A stretch of 64,000 nt of DNA. Origin: Halofilum ochraceum. Its GTDB lineage: Bacteria > Pseudomonadota > Gammaproteobacteria > XJ16 > Halofilaceae. Positions 44,583 through 53,734 of the stretch are shown piece by piece. The DNA lies in contig NZ_LVEG02000016.1 of the NCBI RefSeq assembly GCF_001614315.2, positions 37,899 to 101,898 of the forward strand, read 5' to 3'. Numbering within the stretch: position 1 is the first letter of the stretch; every line of letters begins with the position of its first letter. Below the pieces are notes generated by a model. The model was not told the DNA's origin. It saw nothing but the letters and a program-made list of their open reading frames with translations, and made no database searches. The position numbers and the translations under genes were made by a program.

Positions 44583-47147
44583 TTACGACTTGGGGCGTTC
44601 GTTCTTCGGGTCGTACAGCGGCTTGTAGCCGACCGACTCGACCTTCACCGGGTAGATCTCGTCGAAGTACTGGATGTTGAGGGTGCGGCCCTCTTCGCAG
44701 TACGCGTACGGCAGGTAGCCCAGGCAGATGTTCTTGCCGACGGACGGGCCGTAGGCGACGCTGGTGACGTAGGAACGCCGGCCGGCTTCGTCGACCAGGG
44801 TCTTGCCGGTCTCCGGATCCATGATCGGCAGATGCCCGACCGGATACCGCGCGACGCCGTTGGCATCGGTGTTTTCGGTCATGGTCATCGTGCACAGATA
44901 CGCCGGCTGGTGCGCACGCTCGCGCTGGGCGACGTACGCCTCCTTGCCGTAGAAATCGGCCGCCTTGACCTTCGGCCGGGCCAGGTCCGCTTCCATCAGG
45001 TTGTAGTCGACCTTCAGGTCCGCGTTCTGCAGGCGCAGGCACTTCTCGAGACGGCGGCTGTTGGCGTAGGTCTCGATGCCAACCGGGGTGACGCCCTCGC
45101 CATGCAGCGTATCCCACAGCGCGAGGCCGTCGTCGTACTTGAAGTGCAGCTCCCAGCCCTGCTCGCCGACGTAGGAGATGCGGAAGGCGGTGACCGGCGT
45201 GCCGTTGACCGTGATGTCCTTGATGGCGGCGAACGGGAAGTTCTCCACCGTGAGTTCATCCGGATTGTCCGCGACGGCCTGCAGCGTCGTGCGGGCGTTC
45301 GGACCCCACAGACCGATGCAGCCGAAGTCGGTGGTCCGCTCCTGGATGTCGACGCTGAGGCCGCGGTCCTCGGCCATGCGCTTCATCCAGATGTAGTCGC
45401 GGTTGCCGGCATCGCCGCCGTCGATCACCCGGTAGTGGTTCTCGCCCATGCGCAGGACCGTCAGGTCGGCGCGCACGCCGCCCTCGTGGTCGAGGAAGTG
45501 GGTGTAGACACCCTTGCCAACCGGCGTGTCGCCGCCGACCTTCGCCACGCAGGTGTACTCCATCAGGGCCTCGGCGTCGGCGCCGGTGATGTCGTAAATG
45601 GCGAAGTGCGACAGGTTGATCATGCCGACGTTCTCGGACATCTCGAGGTGCTCGGCGTTGGAAACGCGCCAGAAGTGGCGGTTGTCCCACTCGGCCTTGC
45701 GCTCCGGCACCTTGTCGCCCCACTTCTCGAGCAGGTGCTCGTTGCTCGCGTAGCCGTGGGCACGCTCCCAGCCGGCCGCTTCCATGAAGTAACCGCCGAG
45801 CTCGACCTCGCGCTCGTAGAACGGGCTCTGGCGCAGGTTGCGCGCGGCCGTGTACGGCTCGCGGTTGTGCACCGGCGGATTGTAGATCTTGAACGCGGTC
45901 TCGTAGCAGCGGTCGTGGATGTAGTCCGCTTCCTTCTGGAACGGGTAGTAGCGCGTGAAGTCGATGCCGTGCGGATCGACCTCGACGCGGCCGTCCGTCA
46001 TCCAGTCGGCGACAACCTTGCCCGTGCCCGGACCGTCCTTCACCCAGACGGACTCGACGTACCACAGCCCGCGCACCTCGGCGGATTCGCCGATCGACGG
46101 GCCGCCGTCGGCCGTGACCTGCAGCAGGCCGTTGAAGGAGCGCTTCTCGTCGTAACCGAGCTCACCCAGGATCGGGGTCAGTTCCATGGCCCGCTCGAGC
46201 GGCTCCATGATCTGCTCCATCTCCAAGTCGCGCTGCGAGGGCGACAGGCGCGCCTCTTCCTTCTCGAGGATGTCGCGCGGATGGACCATGCGCGGGGCCT
46301 TCTCCTCGTAGTAGCCCCACTCGATCTGGCCGCCCTCGGTGGTCTTCGGGTCGCCCGTGTCGCGCAGGTAGGCGGAGTTGCCCTGGTCGCGCAGCAGCGG
46401 ATAGCCGATCTCCTTGCCGGTGCCGGCGAATTCCTCGTACGGCCCGAACCACAGAAGCGGGTGATCGACCGGCATGACCGGCAGGTCCTCGCCGGCCATC
46501 TCGGCGATGATGCGGCCCCAGAGGCCGGCGCAGCAGACGACGTACGGGGCCTCGATGTAACCGCGGCGCGTATGCACGCCCTTGATGCGGCCGTTTTCGA
46601 TCTCGAGGCCGGTCGCCGGGGTGTTGGCGAAGGCCTGCAGCTTGCCGGTCTCCTCGGCCTTCTGGACGAGTTCCCCGGTGAAGATCTGCGAGCGCGGGAT
46701 CACGAGACCGGCGTCCGGGTCGTACATCGCGCCCTGGATCTGGTCCTCTTCGATCAGCGGCATCAGTTCCTTGGCTTCCTTCGGCCCGATCATGCGCACG
46801 TTGGTGCCGAAGGCGCGGCCGGAATCGACCTTGCGCTTGAGCTCTTCCATACGCTCGTCGTCATCGACGCGCGCGACCTCCAGGCCCCCGACGCGGTCGT
46901 AGTGCCCCATCTTGTCGAAGAACTCGATGCTGTAACCGGTCGTGTAGCACGTCATCTCGTCGTGCGCGGTCGCGAAGCAGAAGTCGGAGGCGTGCGAGGT
47001 CGAACCGATATCCGTCGGGATCGCCGATTTGTCGATGCCGACGATGTTGTCCCACCCGCGCTCGATCAGGTGGTGGGCGACCGAGGCCCCGACGATACCG
47101 CCCTGGCCGATAATGACGACGTTCGCGCTTTTGGGAAATTCCACCAT
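44583..47147 (-). CDS. Dimethylglycine/sarcosine dehydrogenase-like flavoprotein (FAD + GcvT domains)
   Basis: The 854-residue protein has an N-terminal DAO-type FAD domain with VVIIGQGGIVGASVAHHL, a His (His52 in GSTSHAS) where the family attaches FAD covalently, a middle FAO_M region and a C-terminal folate-binding GcvT plus GcvT-C barrel (about 440-850). It should oxidise dimethylglycine or sarcosine in the cytoplasm, pass the methylene to tetrahydrofolate and electrons to ETF. It converges with MttB-like gene 2 and is followed by a terminator. Whether dimethylglycine or sarcosine is the substrate cannot be decided here. Confidence 0.88.
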   Translation of the reverse strand: MVEFPKSANVVIIGQGGIVGASVAHHLIERGWDNIVGIDKSAIPTDIGSTSHASDFCFATAHDEMTCYTTGYSIEFFDKMGHYDRVGGLEVARVDDDERMEELKRKVDSGRAFGTNVRMIGPKEAKELMPLIEEDQIQGAMYDPDAGLVIPRSQIFTGELVQKAEETGKLQAFANTPATGLEIENGRIKGVHTRRGYIEAPYVVCCAGLWGRIIAEMAGEDLPVMPVDHPLLWFGPYEEFAGTGKEIGYPLLRDQGNSAYLRDTGDPKTTEGGQIEWGYYEEKAPRMVHPRDILEKEEARLSPSQRDLEMEQIMEPLERAMELTPILGELGYDEKRSFNGLLQVTADGGPSIGESAEVRGLWYVESVWVKDGPGTGKVVADWMTDGRVEVDPHGIDFTRYYPFQKEADYIHDRCYETAFKIYNPPVHNREPYTAARNLRQSPFYEREVELGGYFMEAAGWERAHGYASNEHLLEKWGDKVPERKAEWDNRHFWRVSNAEHLEMSENVGMINLSHFAIYDITGADAEALMEYTCVAKVGGDTPVGKGVYTHFLDHEGGVRADLTVLRMGENHYRVIDGGDAGNRDYIWMKRMAEDRGLSVDIQERTTDFGCIGLWGPNARTTLQAVADNPDELTVENFPFAAIKDITVNGTPVTAFRISYVGEQGWELHFKYDDGLALWDTLHGEGVTPVGIETYANSRRLEKCLRLQNADLKVDYNLMEADLARPKVKAADFYGKEAYVAQRERAHQPAYLCTMTMTENTDANGVARYPVGHLPIMDPETGKTLVDEAGRRSYVTSVAYGPSVGKNICLGYLPYAYCEEGRTLNIQYFDEIYPVKVESVGYKPLYDPKNERPKS

Positions 47148-47371
47148 GGGTTGTTACTCCTGATGAACAGCGGTTGCGCGTGAATCAACAGCGCCGACTT
47201 GCCCCCGTTTTCGGGTCCGATCGCCGCCCGGATGTGAATCTGGCTGTGGCCAATAACAACCGTGAAGTTTCCCGCCGCTCCCCGATGTGGTCAAGCAAGC
47301 TGACGGGCACAGGACAGTATGCGGCGCAGGTGGCACGTTCCTCGGCTACCCCCCTGGAAATCCAGCCCGAT

Positions 47372-49363
47372 TCAGGCGTTTAGAGCCGGACCACGGGCAG
47401 TCGCGGTCACCACGCCCTCGAAGAAGATCTCGCTGCCATCATCGGCATGACCGGTGGTCGCGCTGCGTTCACTCGACACCGAGATATCCCCCGCGCCGGA
47501 CAGTTCGGCCTGGCGGGTCGCCAGCCGCTCCGCCTCCGCCTCGGCCCAGGCCCAGGCTTCCTCCAGCGTGCTGAGGGTGGAAATGCCATGCGCGGTGTGC
47601 ACCCGGAAGCGTTCTCCCGCCAAGGGGGTGATGGTCGCCGTCACGCGCTGCACGACCCCGGCGATCACCGCACCGACGGCGTTCGCGACCTCGGCATACG
47701 GCGGCACCACACAGCGCGTCCCGAGGCGCCGCGCGATCGCCTCACCGTAGGCAGCCGCCGGCGCACCGATCGCCACCAGCGGCCAGCGCAACGCCATCCC
47801 CACATTGACGGCGGACAACGGCGGCCGTGCGCCGATCGCACGATCGATCAGGGCGCGGGCGCCCGGGGCGGGCACCCCGTCCGGTGCGACCTCGCTGTCG
47901 GCCAGCGCCGTCATGAACGCGTGCCGGGCACCGTCTTCCCCCACCGTGTCGATGACGCGCGCGGCGAATGCCTGTGGCGTGCCGAGATCGCGCCCCCACT
48001 TGTAGCGGGCCGATCGGATGAGCATGGCGGCCCCGAGCTCCGCGGCCTCCGCCGACCACAACGTGTGCCAGCCCAGTACGTGGGCCGCGTCCGTGGGCGT
48101 GAAGCCCGCGAGGCCGACGATGCCCTGCTCCACCAGCCGGTCCAGCGCCCGCTGCCGGGTCTGTTCGGCGAACAGGGTCACCAGATCGAGCGGGCCGTCG
48201 GCGAGCCGATCCCACAGCAGGCGCTGGCTGCGCGACAGCGTATCGGGACCGCCAATCGGCGCGCGCCGACGCACGGCGAACCGCCCTGCGTGCTCGCGCA
48301 GGACGACCTCCTCGGCCTGCACGCGCAGCGTCTCCAGCACACCGGGCACCCGCGCGGCGAGCTGCGACAGCGGGATCAGGCGATGCGGCCCGATATGGAA
48401 GGGTGGCGCGAAGGCCAGCGTGATCTCGCTGTCCCCGCCGAGGCCGCAGGTATGCACCTCGACCGCATCGACGCGGGTGCGCCAGCCGCCGATCACCGCC
48501 CCCTCGCGGTGGCGCCGCGGCTCGCCGTTTTCGAGGACGCCGATATCGCTGGTGGTGCCGCCCATGTCGAACACGACCGCGTTCGCCTCGGCGGCCAGAT
48601 GACGGGCGCCCACCAGACTCGCCGCGGGCCCCGAGAGAATCGTCTCGACCGGCGCCTGCAGGGCGAGTTCGGCCGTCACCAGCGAACCGTCACCGCGCAC
48701 GACCATCAGCGGCGCTTCGATTCCGTGGTTGTCGAGGAGCCCGCGCACGGACCCGATCAGGTCGGTCAACAACGGGATCAGCCGGGCGTTCAGCAGTGCG
48801 GTCAGCGCCCGGCGCGGGGCGTCGAGTGCCCCCGAAAGCTGGTGCCCACAGGACACTGGGAGCCCGGTGCGTTCCGCGATCAACTGGCGTGCGCGGCGCT
48901 CGTGGGCCGGGTTGCGGACCGCGAACCGGGCGGCCACGGCGAAAGCGGACACGGCGCCGGCATGGCGCTCCATCGCCGCCTCCAGCGCCTCGCTGTCGAA
49001 CGGGGCCCGCTCCGTGCCGCTGCCGTCGTGGCCGCCGGCGACGAACTCCACGCGATCGCGCCCGAGTGCGCTGCCGAGGCCGCCGCGTTCGAGCACCTCG
49101 CGCCCTTCGCCGACCAGGATCAGGGCGACCCGCTGGCCCTCGCCCTCGACGACCGCGTTGGTCGCCAGCGTGGTCGAGACCGACACCAGGCCGATCGGCT
49201 GGTCGGCAACCGCCAGCACACTGTCGAGCGCCTCGCCGATACCGCGGCTGAGGTCGTCATGACTGGTCAGTGCCTTGGCACTGGCCCGGACGTGGCCGCC
49301 GGCATCGACCAGTACCGCATCGGTGTATGTGCCACCGGTATCGATTCCCAGCGTCAGCCCCAT
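47372..49363 (-). CDS. Hydantoinase/oxoprolinase family protein (HyuA-like, lone subunit)
   Basis: The 663-residue protein has the ASKHA-type nucleotide-binding starts GIDTGGTYTDAVL and VVFDMGGTTSDIGVL and the HyuA_N plus HyuA domain order of ATP-dependent hydantoinase/5-oxoprolinase alpha subunits. The usual HyuB partner gene is absent. Near amine-methyltransferase genes, ASKHA proteins often activate corrinoid proteins, but those carry Fe-S domains that are not seen here. So a ring-opening amidohydrolase (hydantoin, methylhydantoin or similar) or an unknown role is more likely. It lies upstream of the DMGDH-like gene on the same strand, 224 bp away. Confidence 0.8.
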   Translation of the reverse strand: MGLTLGIDTGGTYTDAVLVDAGGHVRASAKALTSHDDLSRGIGEALDSVLAVADQPIGLVSVSTTLATNAVVEGEGQRVALILVGEGREVLERGGLGSALGRDRVEFVAGGHDGSGTERAPFDSEALEAAMERHAGAVSAFAVAARFAVRNPAHERRARQLIAERTGLPVSCGHQLSGALDAPRRALTALLNARLIPLLTDLIGSVRGLLDNHGIEAPLMVVRGDGSLVTAELALQAPVETILSGPAASLVGARHLAAEANAVVFDMGGTTSDIGVLENGEPRRHREGAVIGGWRTRVDAVEVHTCGLGGDSEITLAFAPPFHIGPHRLIPLSQLAARVPGVLETLRVQAEEVVLREHAGRFAVRRRAPIGGPDTLSRSQRLLWDRLADGPLDLVTLFAEQTRQRALDRLVEQGIVGLAGFTPTDAAHVLGWHTLWSAEAAELGAAMLIRSARYKWGRDLGTPQAFAARVIDTVGEDGARHAFMTALADSEVAPDGVPAPGARALIDRAIGARPPLSAVNVGMALRWPLVAIGAPAAAYGEAIARRLGTRCVVPPYAEVANAVGAVIAGVVQRVTATITPLAGERFRVHTAHGISTLSTLEEAWAWAEAEAERLATRQAELSGAGDISVSSERSATTGHADDGSEIFFEGVVTATARGPALNA

Positions 49364-49462
49364 TTCCCGCCCCCGGATCCAAAGGCGGGTACGCTAATGG
49401 AACCGGCCGATTCGCAAAAGGGTTTCCGCACACAAGGGCGGAAATCAACGTGACCGCGTCAT

Positions 49463-50227
49463 TCAATCGGACGCTGGCGGTTGCGGCTCCACGCCCTCCG
49501 GCGGGAAATCGATGCGCACGCGGTAGTTCTCGTCGCTGTCCGGATTCGCGATATTCGACAGCCCTTCGTAGCGCAGCAGGGCGCCGGTCTCGGCGTGATA
49601 CGCGACATCGATCGGATTCGCGAGCCAGCGGATGAACATATTGTCCGGCTCCATGCGGATCACGATCGCCGGTTCGCCGAGCACCTCACGCTCGTCGATA
49701 CGGCGCAGGCGGAACGCGACGGTCTGCTGCTGACTGGCCGCGGCAAACGGGAAGCGCAGCGTCTCGCCCGCACGCAGTCGGTCCAGATTGCGGTAGATCA
49801 GCAGATCGAATCCGGCGTCGGCGACCACATCCGACGGCGGATCGATCACGGTCCGCTCCATCGCCTCATCTTCGCGCTTGCGATAGATCAGCTCGATACG
49901 GCCGTCGTCGGTCCGCTGCAGGGCCTCGATGTATCCGGTCCGCGTGTCCTCGAGCCGAAACGACGGCGCCAGCGGGGCCTCTTCGAAAGACACGCGTTTG
50001 CGGGCGAATATCTTGCCCTCGGGATCGACGTATTCGACCCGATCCGCCACCAGTTCGCCGTCCACGACTTCCGGGTCATGGACCTCCCGGTACACCGGGC
50101 GCCCCGAATCCAGCGCGAACGCGTGGCCTACCCGGGGCTCGAGCGCGGCCTCGGGCGCGCTCGCCGCCTGCAGTGGTGCGGTCGCCAGCAGCCCCGCGAC
50201 CATAATGGTCGCGCACAACCCGTACAC
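49463..50227 (-). CDS. Secreted protein of unknown function
   Basis: A reading frame of about 250-300 residues with one hydrophobic signal-like segment (LCATIMVAGLLATAPLQAASA) and a mature part rich in beta strands and charged residues; no known catalytic motif. The start is uncertain: GTG at 50227 is chosen because it places the hydrophobic segment at the N-terminus. ATG at 50203 is an alternative, and the frame stays open to a TTG at 50374. It may be a periplasmic or outer-membrane-associated protein. It is divergent from the LitR-like regulator. Confidence 0.6.
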   Translation of the reverse strand: MYGLCATIMVAGLLATAPLQAASAPEAALEPRVGHAFALDSGRPVYREVHDPEVVDGELVADRVEYVDPEGKIFARKRVSFEEAPLAPSFRLEDTRTGYIEALQRTDDGRIELIYRKREDEAMERTVIDPPSDVVADAGFDLLIYRNLDRLRAGETLRFPFAAASQQQTVAFRLRRIDEREVLGEPAIVIRMEPDNMFIRWLANPIDVAYHAETGALLRYEGLSNIANPDSDENYRVRIDFPPEGVEPQPPASD

Positions 50228-50539
50228 CCCGGCCGTTCCGGGGCTTCGCAGGGCCCGCGACCGCGCGCGCCCGAATCCAGCCTGAAGCGCCTGGCGAAAA
50301 AGTCCACAGCCGCAGTCCGGCTCCCTCTGACAATGATCCGGTGCGTGAACGGAAATCAATCGATGGCTTTGCAACGCTATACCCCGGCGGGGTCCGACCG
50401 AATCGGCCGCCCTCGCAAAATAAAACGATCAAATCGATCACCACTGATATTGGACCGGGATCGAAGAATGGTCAATGCTCGCCCTCAGCGCCCTTTTCAT
50501 CCCCATCATAGGGTAGATCCGGCAGAGCCTGCCGATTTA

Positions 50540-50586
50540 TTGACCGTGGCCGATGGCTCGACTAATATCGTTCAAACCGTTCAGAG
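50540..50586 (+). promoter_or_regulatory. Promoter of the LitR-like regulator with direct repeats
   Basis: TTGACC (50540-50545), 17-bp spacer, TAATAT (50563-50568), followed at once by the direct repeat CGTTCAAAC-CGTTCAGAG (50569-50586) in the transcription-start region. Direct-repeat operators are usual for CarH/LitR-type MerR proteins, so autoregulation is possible. The rest of the 372-bp divergent region is somewhat AT-rich and shows no gene. Confidence 0.55.
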
Positions 50587-50599
50587 CCATATCACCGAC

Positions 50600-51508
50600 A
50601 TGAAATCCGTTCTGTCTCCGAAGGAACTCGGTGCCGCAATCGGGGTCAGCGAATCATCACTGAAACGCTGGGCCGACAGCGGCCGCCTGCATGTCGCCCG
50701 TACGGCCGGCGGTCATCGCCGCATCGACCGGTCCGAGGCGATCCGCTTCGTTCGCTCGCAGGGATTCGCACTGGAACGTCCGGGCATCCTGGGGCTCGAG
50801 GACATCGACGCGATCTCCGCCGGGCCCGACCAGGACGACCCGACGACCGCGCTGCACGACGCCCTCAGCAACGGCGAGGCCGAGCGGGCGCGCGGGCTGG
50901 CGCTGGCCCGCTACGTCGAGGGCATGCCGCTTGCATTGATCATAGACCGCATGATCGCGCCCGCAATGCGCGCCATCGGTGACCGCTGGCGCCACGGTGA
51001 AGATGGCATCCTGATCGAGCACCGCGCCGCGGACATCTGCAGCCAGATCCTCGACCGGGTCCGGAGCCTGGGCGTGGTCGGCCCGGACCGCTGTGCGGCC
51101 GTGGGCGGCAGCCCCGCCGACGACCCGTATGTCCTGCCCTCGCTCATGGCCGCCTCGGTACTCGCCAGCGAGGGTTGGGACGAGGTCAATCTGTCCGCCA
51201 ATACGCCGGCGGGCGTGCTCGCGCAGGCCGCGGTCGAATCGCGGGCCAACCTCGTGTGGATCGCGTTCTCGACCGAAGACGGGGCCGACCGGGTCCACAG
51301 GGTGACCGGCGATCTGCGCGGCGCTCTGGCCGATGCGCGTCTGGAGCCGAGCATCGTCATTGGGGGCCCGGCGCTCAACGCCGTGACCGCGATCAACATA
51401 CCGGGCGTGTATCACGCGCGTTCCATGACGGAACTCGCCGCCTTCGCGCAGGGGCTGCGCTCCAGCCGCACCGCTCACGCCACGACCGAAGGACGTTCGC
51501 GCGCGTGA
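50600..51508 (+). CDS. MerR-family regulator with B12-binding-like domain (LitR/CarH-like)
   Basis: The 302-residue protein has a MerR-type DNA-binding domain (1-55; LKRWADSGRLHVARTAGGHRRI) and a C-terminal helical-bundle plus Rossmann B12-binding domain. It keeps Trp130 and the Glu140-His141 pair that in CarH contact the adenosyl group. The lower cobalt ligand His of the E/D-x-H-x-x-G motif is replaced by Tyr177 (DDPYVLP). Light sensing through adenosylcobalamin is therefore doubtful. Start at 50600 follows a good promoter; the frame is open far upstream but that part is antisense to the neighbouring gene. Its stop overlaps the desaturase GTG start, so it controls or is co-transcribed with the lipid genes. 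Confidence 0.82.
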   Translation: MKSVLSPKELGAAIGVSESSLKRWADSGRLHVARTAGGHRRIDRSEAIRFVRSQGFALERPGILGLEDIDAISAGPDQDDPTTALHDALSNGEAERARGLALARYVEGMPLALIIDRMIAPAMRAIGDRWRHGEDGILIEHRAADICSQILDRVRSLGVVGPDRCAAVGGSPADDPYVLPSLMAASVLASEGWDEVNLSANTPAGVLAQAAVESRANLVWIAFSTEDGADRVHRVTGDLRGALADARLEPSIVIGGPALNAVTAINIPGVYHARSMTELAAFAQGLRSSRTAHATTEGRSRA

Positions 51509-52461
51509 CTACATGGAACCGTTTCAGTGCGCCCTGGTCGGCCATATGGCACTGGCTGATCAGTGACGGCGCCCCCGCGCCGCTCGACGCACCTCGCGAC
51601 GAGCGCATCGACTGGCCGCGCGCGGTACCCTTCATCGCCCTGCACATCGCCTGCCTCGGCGTCTTTGTGGTCGGGTTTTCGTGGGCCGCCCTGGGCGCGT
51701 GCATCGCGTTCTATCTGCTGCGCATGTTCTTCGTGACCGGCTTCTACCACCGCTATTTCTCCCACCGCAGTTTTCGCACGTCGCGCGCGTTCCAGTTCGT
51801 GATGGCAGCGCTGGGCTGTACGGCGGGGCAGCGCGGCCCGCTCTGGTGGGCGGGGCATCACCGCCACCACCACGGCCACGCCGATGACCATGAGGACGTG
51901 CATTCGCCCGACCGCCATGGCCTGCTCTGGGCCCACACCGGCTGGTTCCTGACCCGGGGCAATTACCCCACGCCCTGGCGCTACGTCCGTGACTGGGCGC
52001 GCTACCCGGAACTGCGCTGGCTGAACCGCCTCGACTGGCTGCCGCTGGTGCTGTTCGCGCTCGCCACCTGGGGACTCGGCGCATGGCTCGCCGCCGCCGC
52101 GCCGGGGCTCGGCACGAACGGCCCGCAGATGCTGGTCTGGGGATTCTTCGTCTCCACCGTCCTGCTCTACCACGGCACCTATACGATCAATTCGCTGGCG
52201 CACCGCTTCGGTCGCCGCCGTTTCGCTACGCACGACTCCAGCCGCAACAACTTCTGGCTCTCGCTGGTGACGCTGGGCGAGGGCTGGCACAACAACCACC
52301 ACCATTACCCGGCCACCGCGCGCCAGGGGTTCTACTGGTGGGAACTCGACCCGACGTGGTACGCCCTGATCGCGCTCTCCTGGACGGGGCTGATCCGCGA
52401 TCTCCGCCCCGTCCCGAAGGCCGTCCTGGAGCATCGCCGTATCCCCGCAGGGACGGACTGA
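51505..52461 (+). CDS. Membrane fatty-acid (acyl-CoA/lipid) desaturase
   Basis: The 318-residue integral membrane protein has the three histidine boxes of di-iron desaturases: HRYFSH (82-87), HHRHH (118-122) and HNNHH near the C-terminus, with four hydrophobic helices arranged around them. It introduces a double bond, probably delta-9, into acyl chains. The GTG start overlaps the regulator stop codon (GTGA), indicating translational coupling. It may make the unsaturated substrate for the CFA-type enzymes downstream. Confidence 0.92.
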   Translation: MTTWNRFSAPWSAIWHWLISDGAPAPLDAPRDERIDWPRAVPFIALHIACLGVFVVGFSWAALGACIAFYLLRMFFVTGFYHRYFSHRSFRTSRAFQFVMAALGCTAGQRGPLWWAGHHRHHHGHADDHEDVHSPDRHGLLWAHTGWFLTRGNYPTPWRYVRDWARYPELRWLNRLDWLPLVLFALATWGLGAWLAAAAPGLGTNGPQMLVWGFFVSTVLLYHGTYTINSLAHRFGRRRFATHDSSRNNFWLSLVTLGEGWHNNHHHYPATARQGFYWWELDPTWYALIALSWTGLIRDLRPVPKAVLEHRRIPAGTD

Positions 52462-52468
52462 GGCCGAC

Positions 52469-53734
52469 ATGACCGACGATTCCGCATTGCGCGTCGCCGT
52501 CGTCGGCGCCGGCGTGTCGGGGCTGGTGGCCGCGTGGCTGCTGGCGCGCCGACACGACGTCACGCTGTTCGAGGCCGAAGACCGCATCGGCGGACATACC
52601 CACACCCATCGCGTCGAAGACCCAGCCGGGCCGATCGATGTCGACACCGGCTTCATCGTCTTCAACCACGAGAACTATCCGCTGTTCTCGCGTCTGCTGG
52701 ATCGCCTCGGCGTCGATTCGCAGCCGACCTCCATGAGCTTCTCGGTGAGCGATGCCCGCAACGGTCTTGAATGGGCCGGCTCGCCGTCCCTGAACAGTGT
52801 CTTCGGCCAGCGCCGCAACCTGGCGAGGCCCGCGTTCTGGGGCATGCTGCGCGATATCCTGCGCTTCGGCCGCGATGCGCCGGCCGTGCTCGAGGATCCC
52901 GACGACACCCGCAGCGTCGCCGACTTCGCCCGCGAGCGCCGCTACGGCCACTCGTTCGTCGAACACTACCTGCTGCCGCTCGGCGCCTCGCTGTGGTCCT
53001 GCCCCGATCGCCGCTTCGCCGGTTTCCCGATCCGTTTCGTGGTCGAATTCCTGCACCACCACCGCATGCTGGGGCTCGGCGGCCGGCCGCAGTGGCGCTC
53101 GATCCCCCGCGGTTCGCGGCGCTACGTGGACGCGCTGCTCGCCGACTTCCCGGGACAACTGCGCCCGGCCACGCCGGTGCAATCGATCGCCCGCTCCCCC
53201 GAGCGGGTGCGCGTGACGAGCGCGGCTGGCGACGAGACCTTCGACGAGGTCATTCTCGCCTGCCACGCCGACCAGGCGCTGGCGCTGCTCGGCGACGATG
53301 CCACGGAGGTCGAACGGGAACTGCTGGCCGCCTTCCCATACCAGACCAATACCGCGATCCTGCACACGGACACCCGCGTACTTCCGCGGGAGCCCCGCTG
53401 CCGCGCGGCCTGGAACCATCGGGTGGGCGCCGACAGCGGTCACGTGTCGATCAGTTACGACATGAACATCCTGCAGCGCCTGCCGGCCCGCGAGACCTGG
53501 TGCGTCACGCTCAACGACGATGGCGGCATCGACCCGGCGCGCATCCACGCGCGGATGCGCTACGCTCATCCCCTGTATACACCCCAGCGCGGCGCCGCTC
53601 AGGCGCGCCACCGCGAAGTGACCCGGGCGAACCGGACGTCATTCTGCGGCGCCTGGTGGGGCTACGGCTTCCATGAGGACGGTGTCCGCAGTGCCGCGGC
53701 GGTGGCGGCGGCCTTCGGCGTGGATGGTTTATGA
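52469..53734 (+). CDS. FAD-dependent oxidoreductase (amine-oxidase/NAD-binding family)
   Basis: The 421-residue protein begins with an FAD-binding VAVVGAGVSGLVAAWLLARR and EAEDRIGGHTHTH and belongs to the flavin amine-oxidase-like group that is regularly found with DUF1365 and CFA-synthase genes. The reaction is unknown; in other bacteria this gene set responds to light or singlet oxygen and alters fatty acids. It overlaps the next gene by four bases. Confidence 0.85.
   Translation: MTDDSALRVAVVGAGVSGLVAAWLLARRHDVTLFEAEDRIGGHTHTHRVEDPAGPIDVDTGFIVFNHENYPLFSRLLDRLGVDSQPTSMSFSVSDARNGLEWAGSPSLNSVFGQRRNLARPAFWGMLRDILRFGRDAPAVLEDPDDTRSVADFARERRYGHSFVEHYLLPLGASLWSCPDRRFAGFPIRFVVEFLHHHRMLGLGGRPQWRSIPRGSRRYVDALLADFPGQLRPATPVQSIARSPERVRVTSAAGDETFDEVILACHADQALALLGDDATEVERELLAAFPYQTNTAILHTDTRVLPREPRCRAAWNHRVGADSGHVSISYDMNILQRLPARETWCVTLNDDGGIDPARIHARMRYAHPLYTPQRGAAQARHREVTRANRTSFCGAWWGYGFHEDGVRSAAAVAAAFGVDGL

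Noticed and set aside
44832..47183. 783-codon frame opposite the DMGDH-like gene
   Set aside because: Translation shows low-complexity Val/Arg/Asp-rich sequence without motifs; it mirrors the real gene.
47148..47371. Glycine or other riboswitch upstream of the DMGDH-like gene
   Set aside because: No recognisable aptamer core or terminator/antiterminator pair could be found by eye.
47447..49453. 668-codon frame opposite the HyuA-like gene
   Set aside because: Same kind of antisense shadow; the minus-strand protein has clear nucleotide-binding motifs.
49481..50599. Long N-terminal extension of the LitR-like protein
   Set aside because: The extension is antisense to the secreted-protein gene and crosses a promoter; a normal MerR N-terminus begins at 50600.
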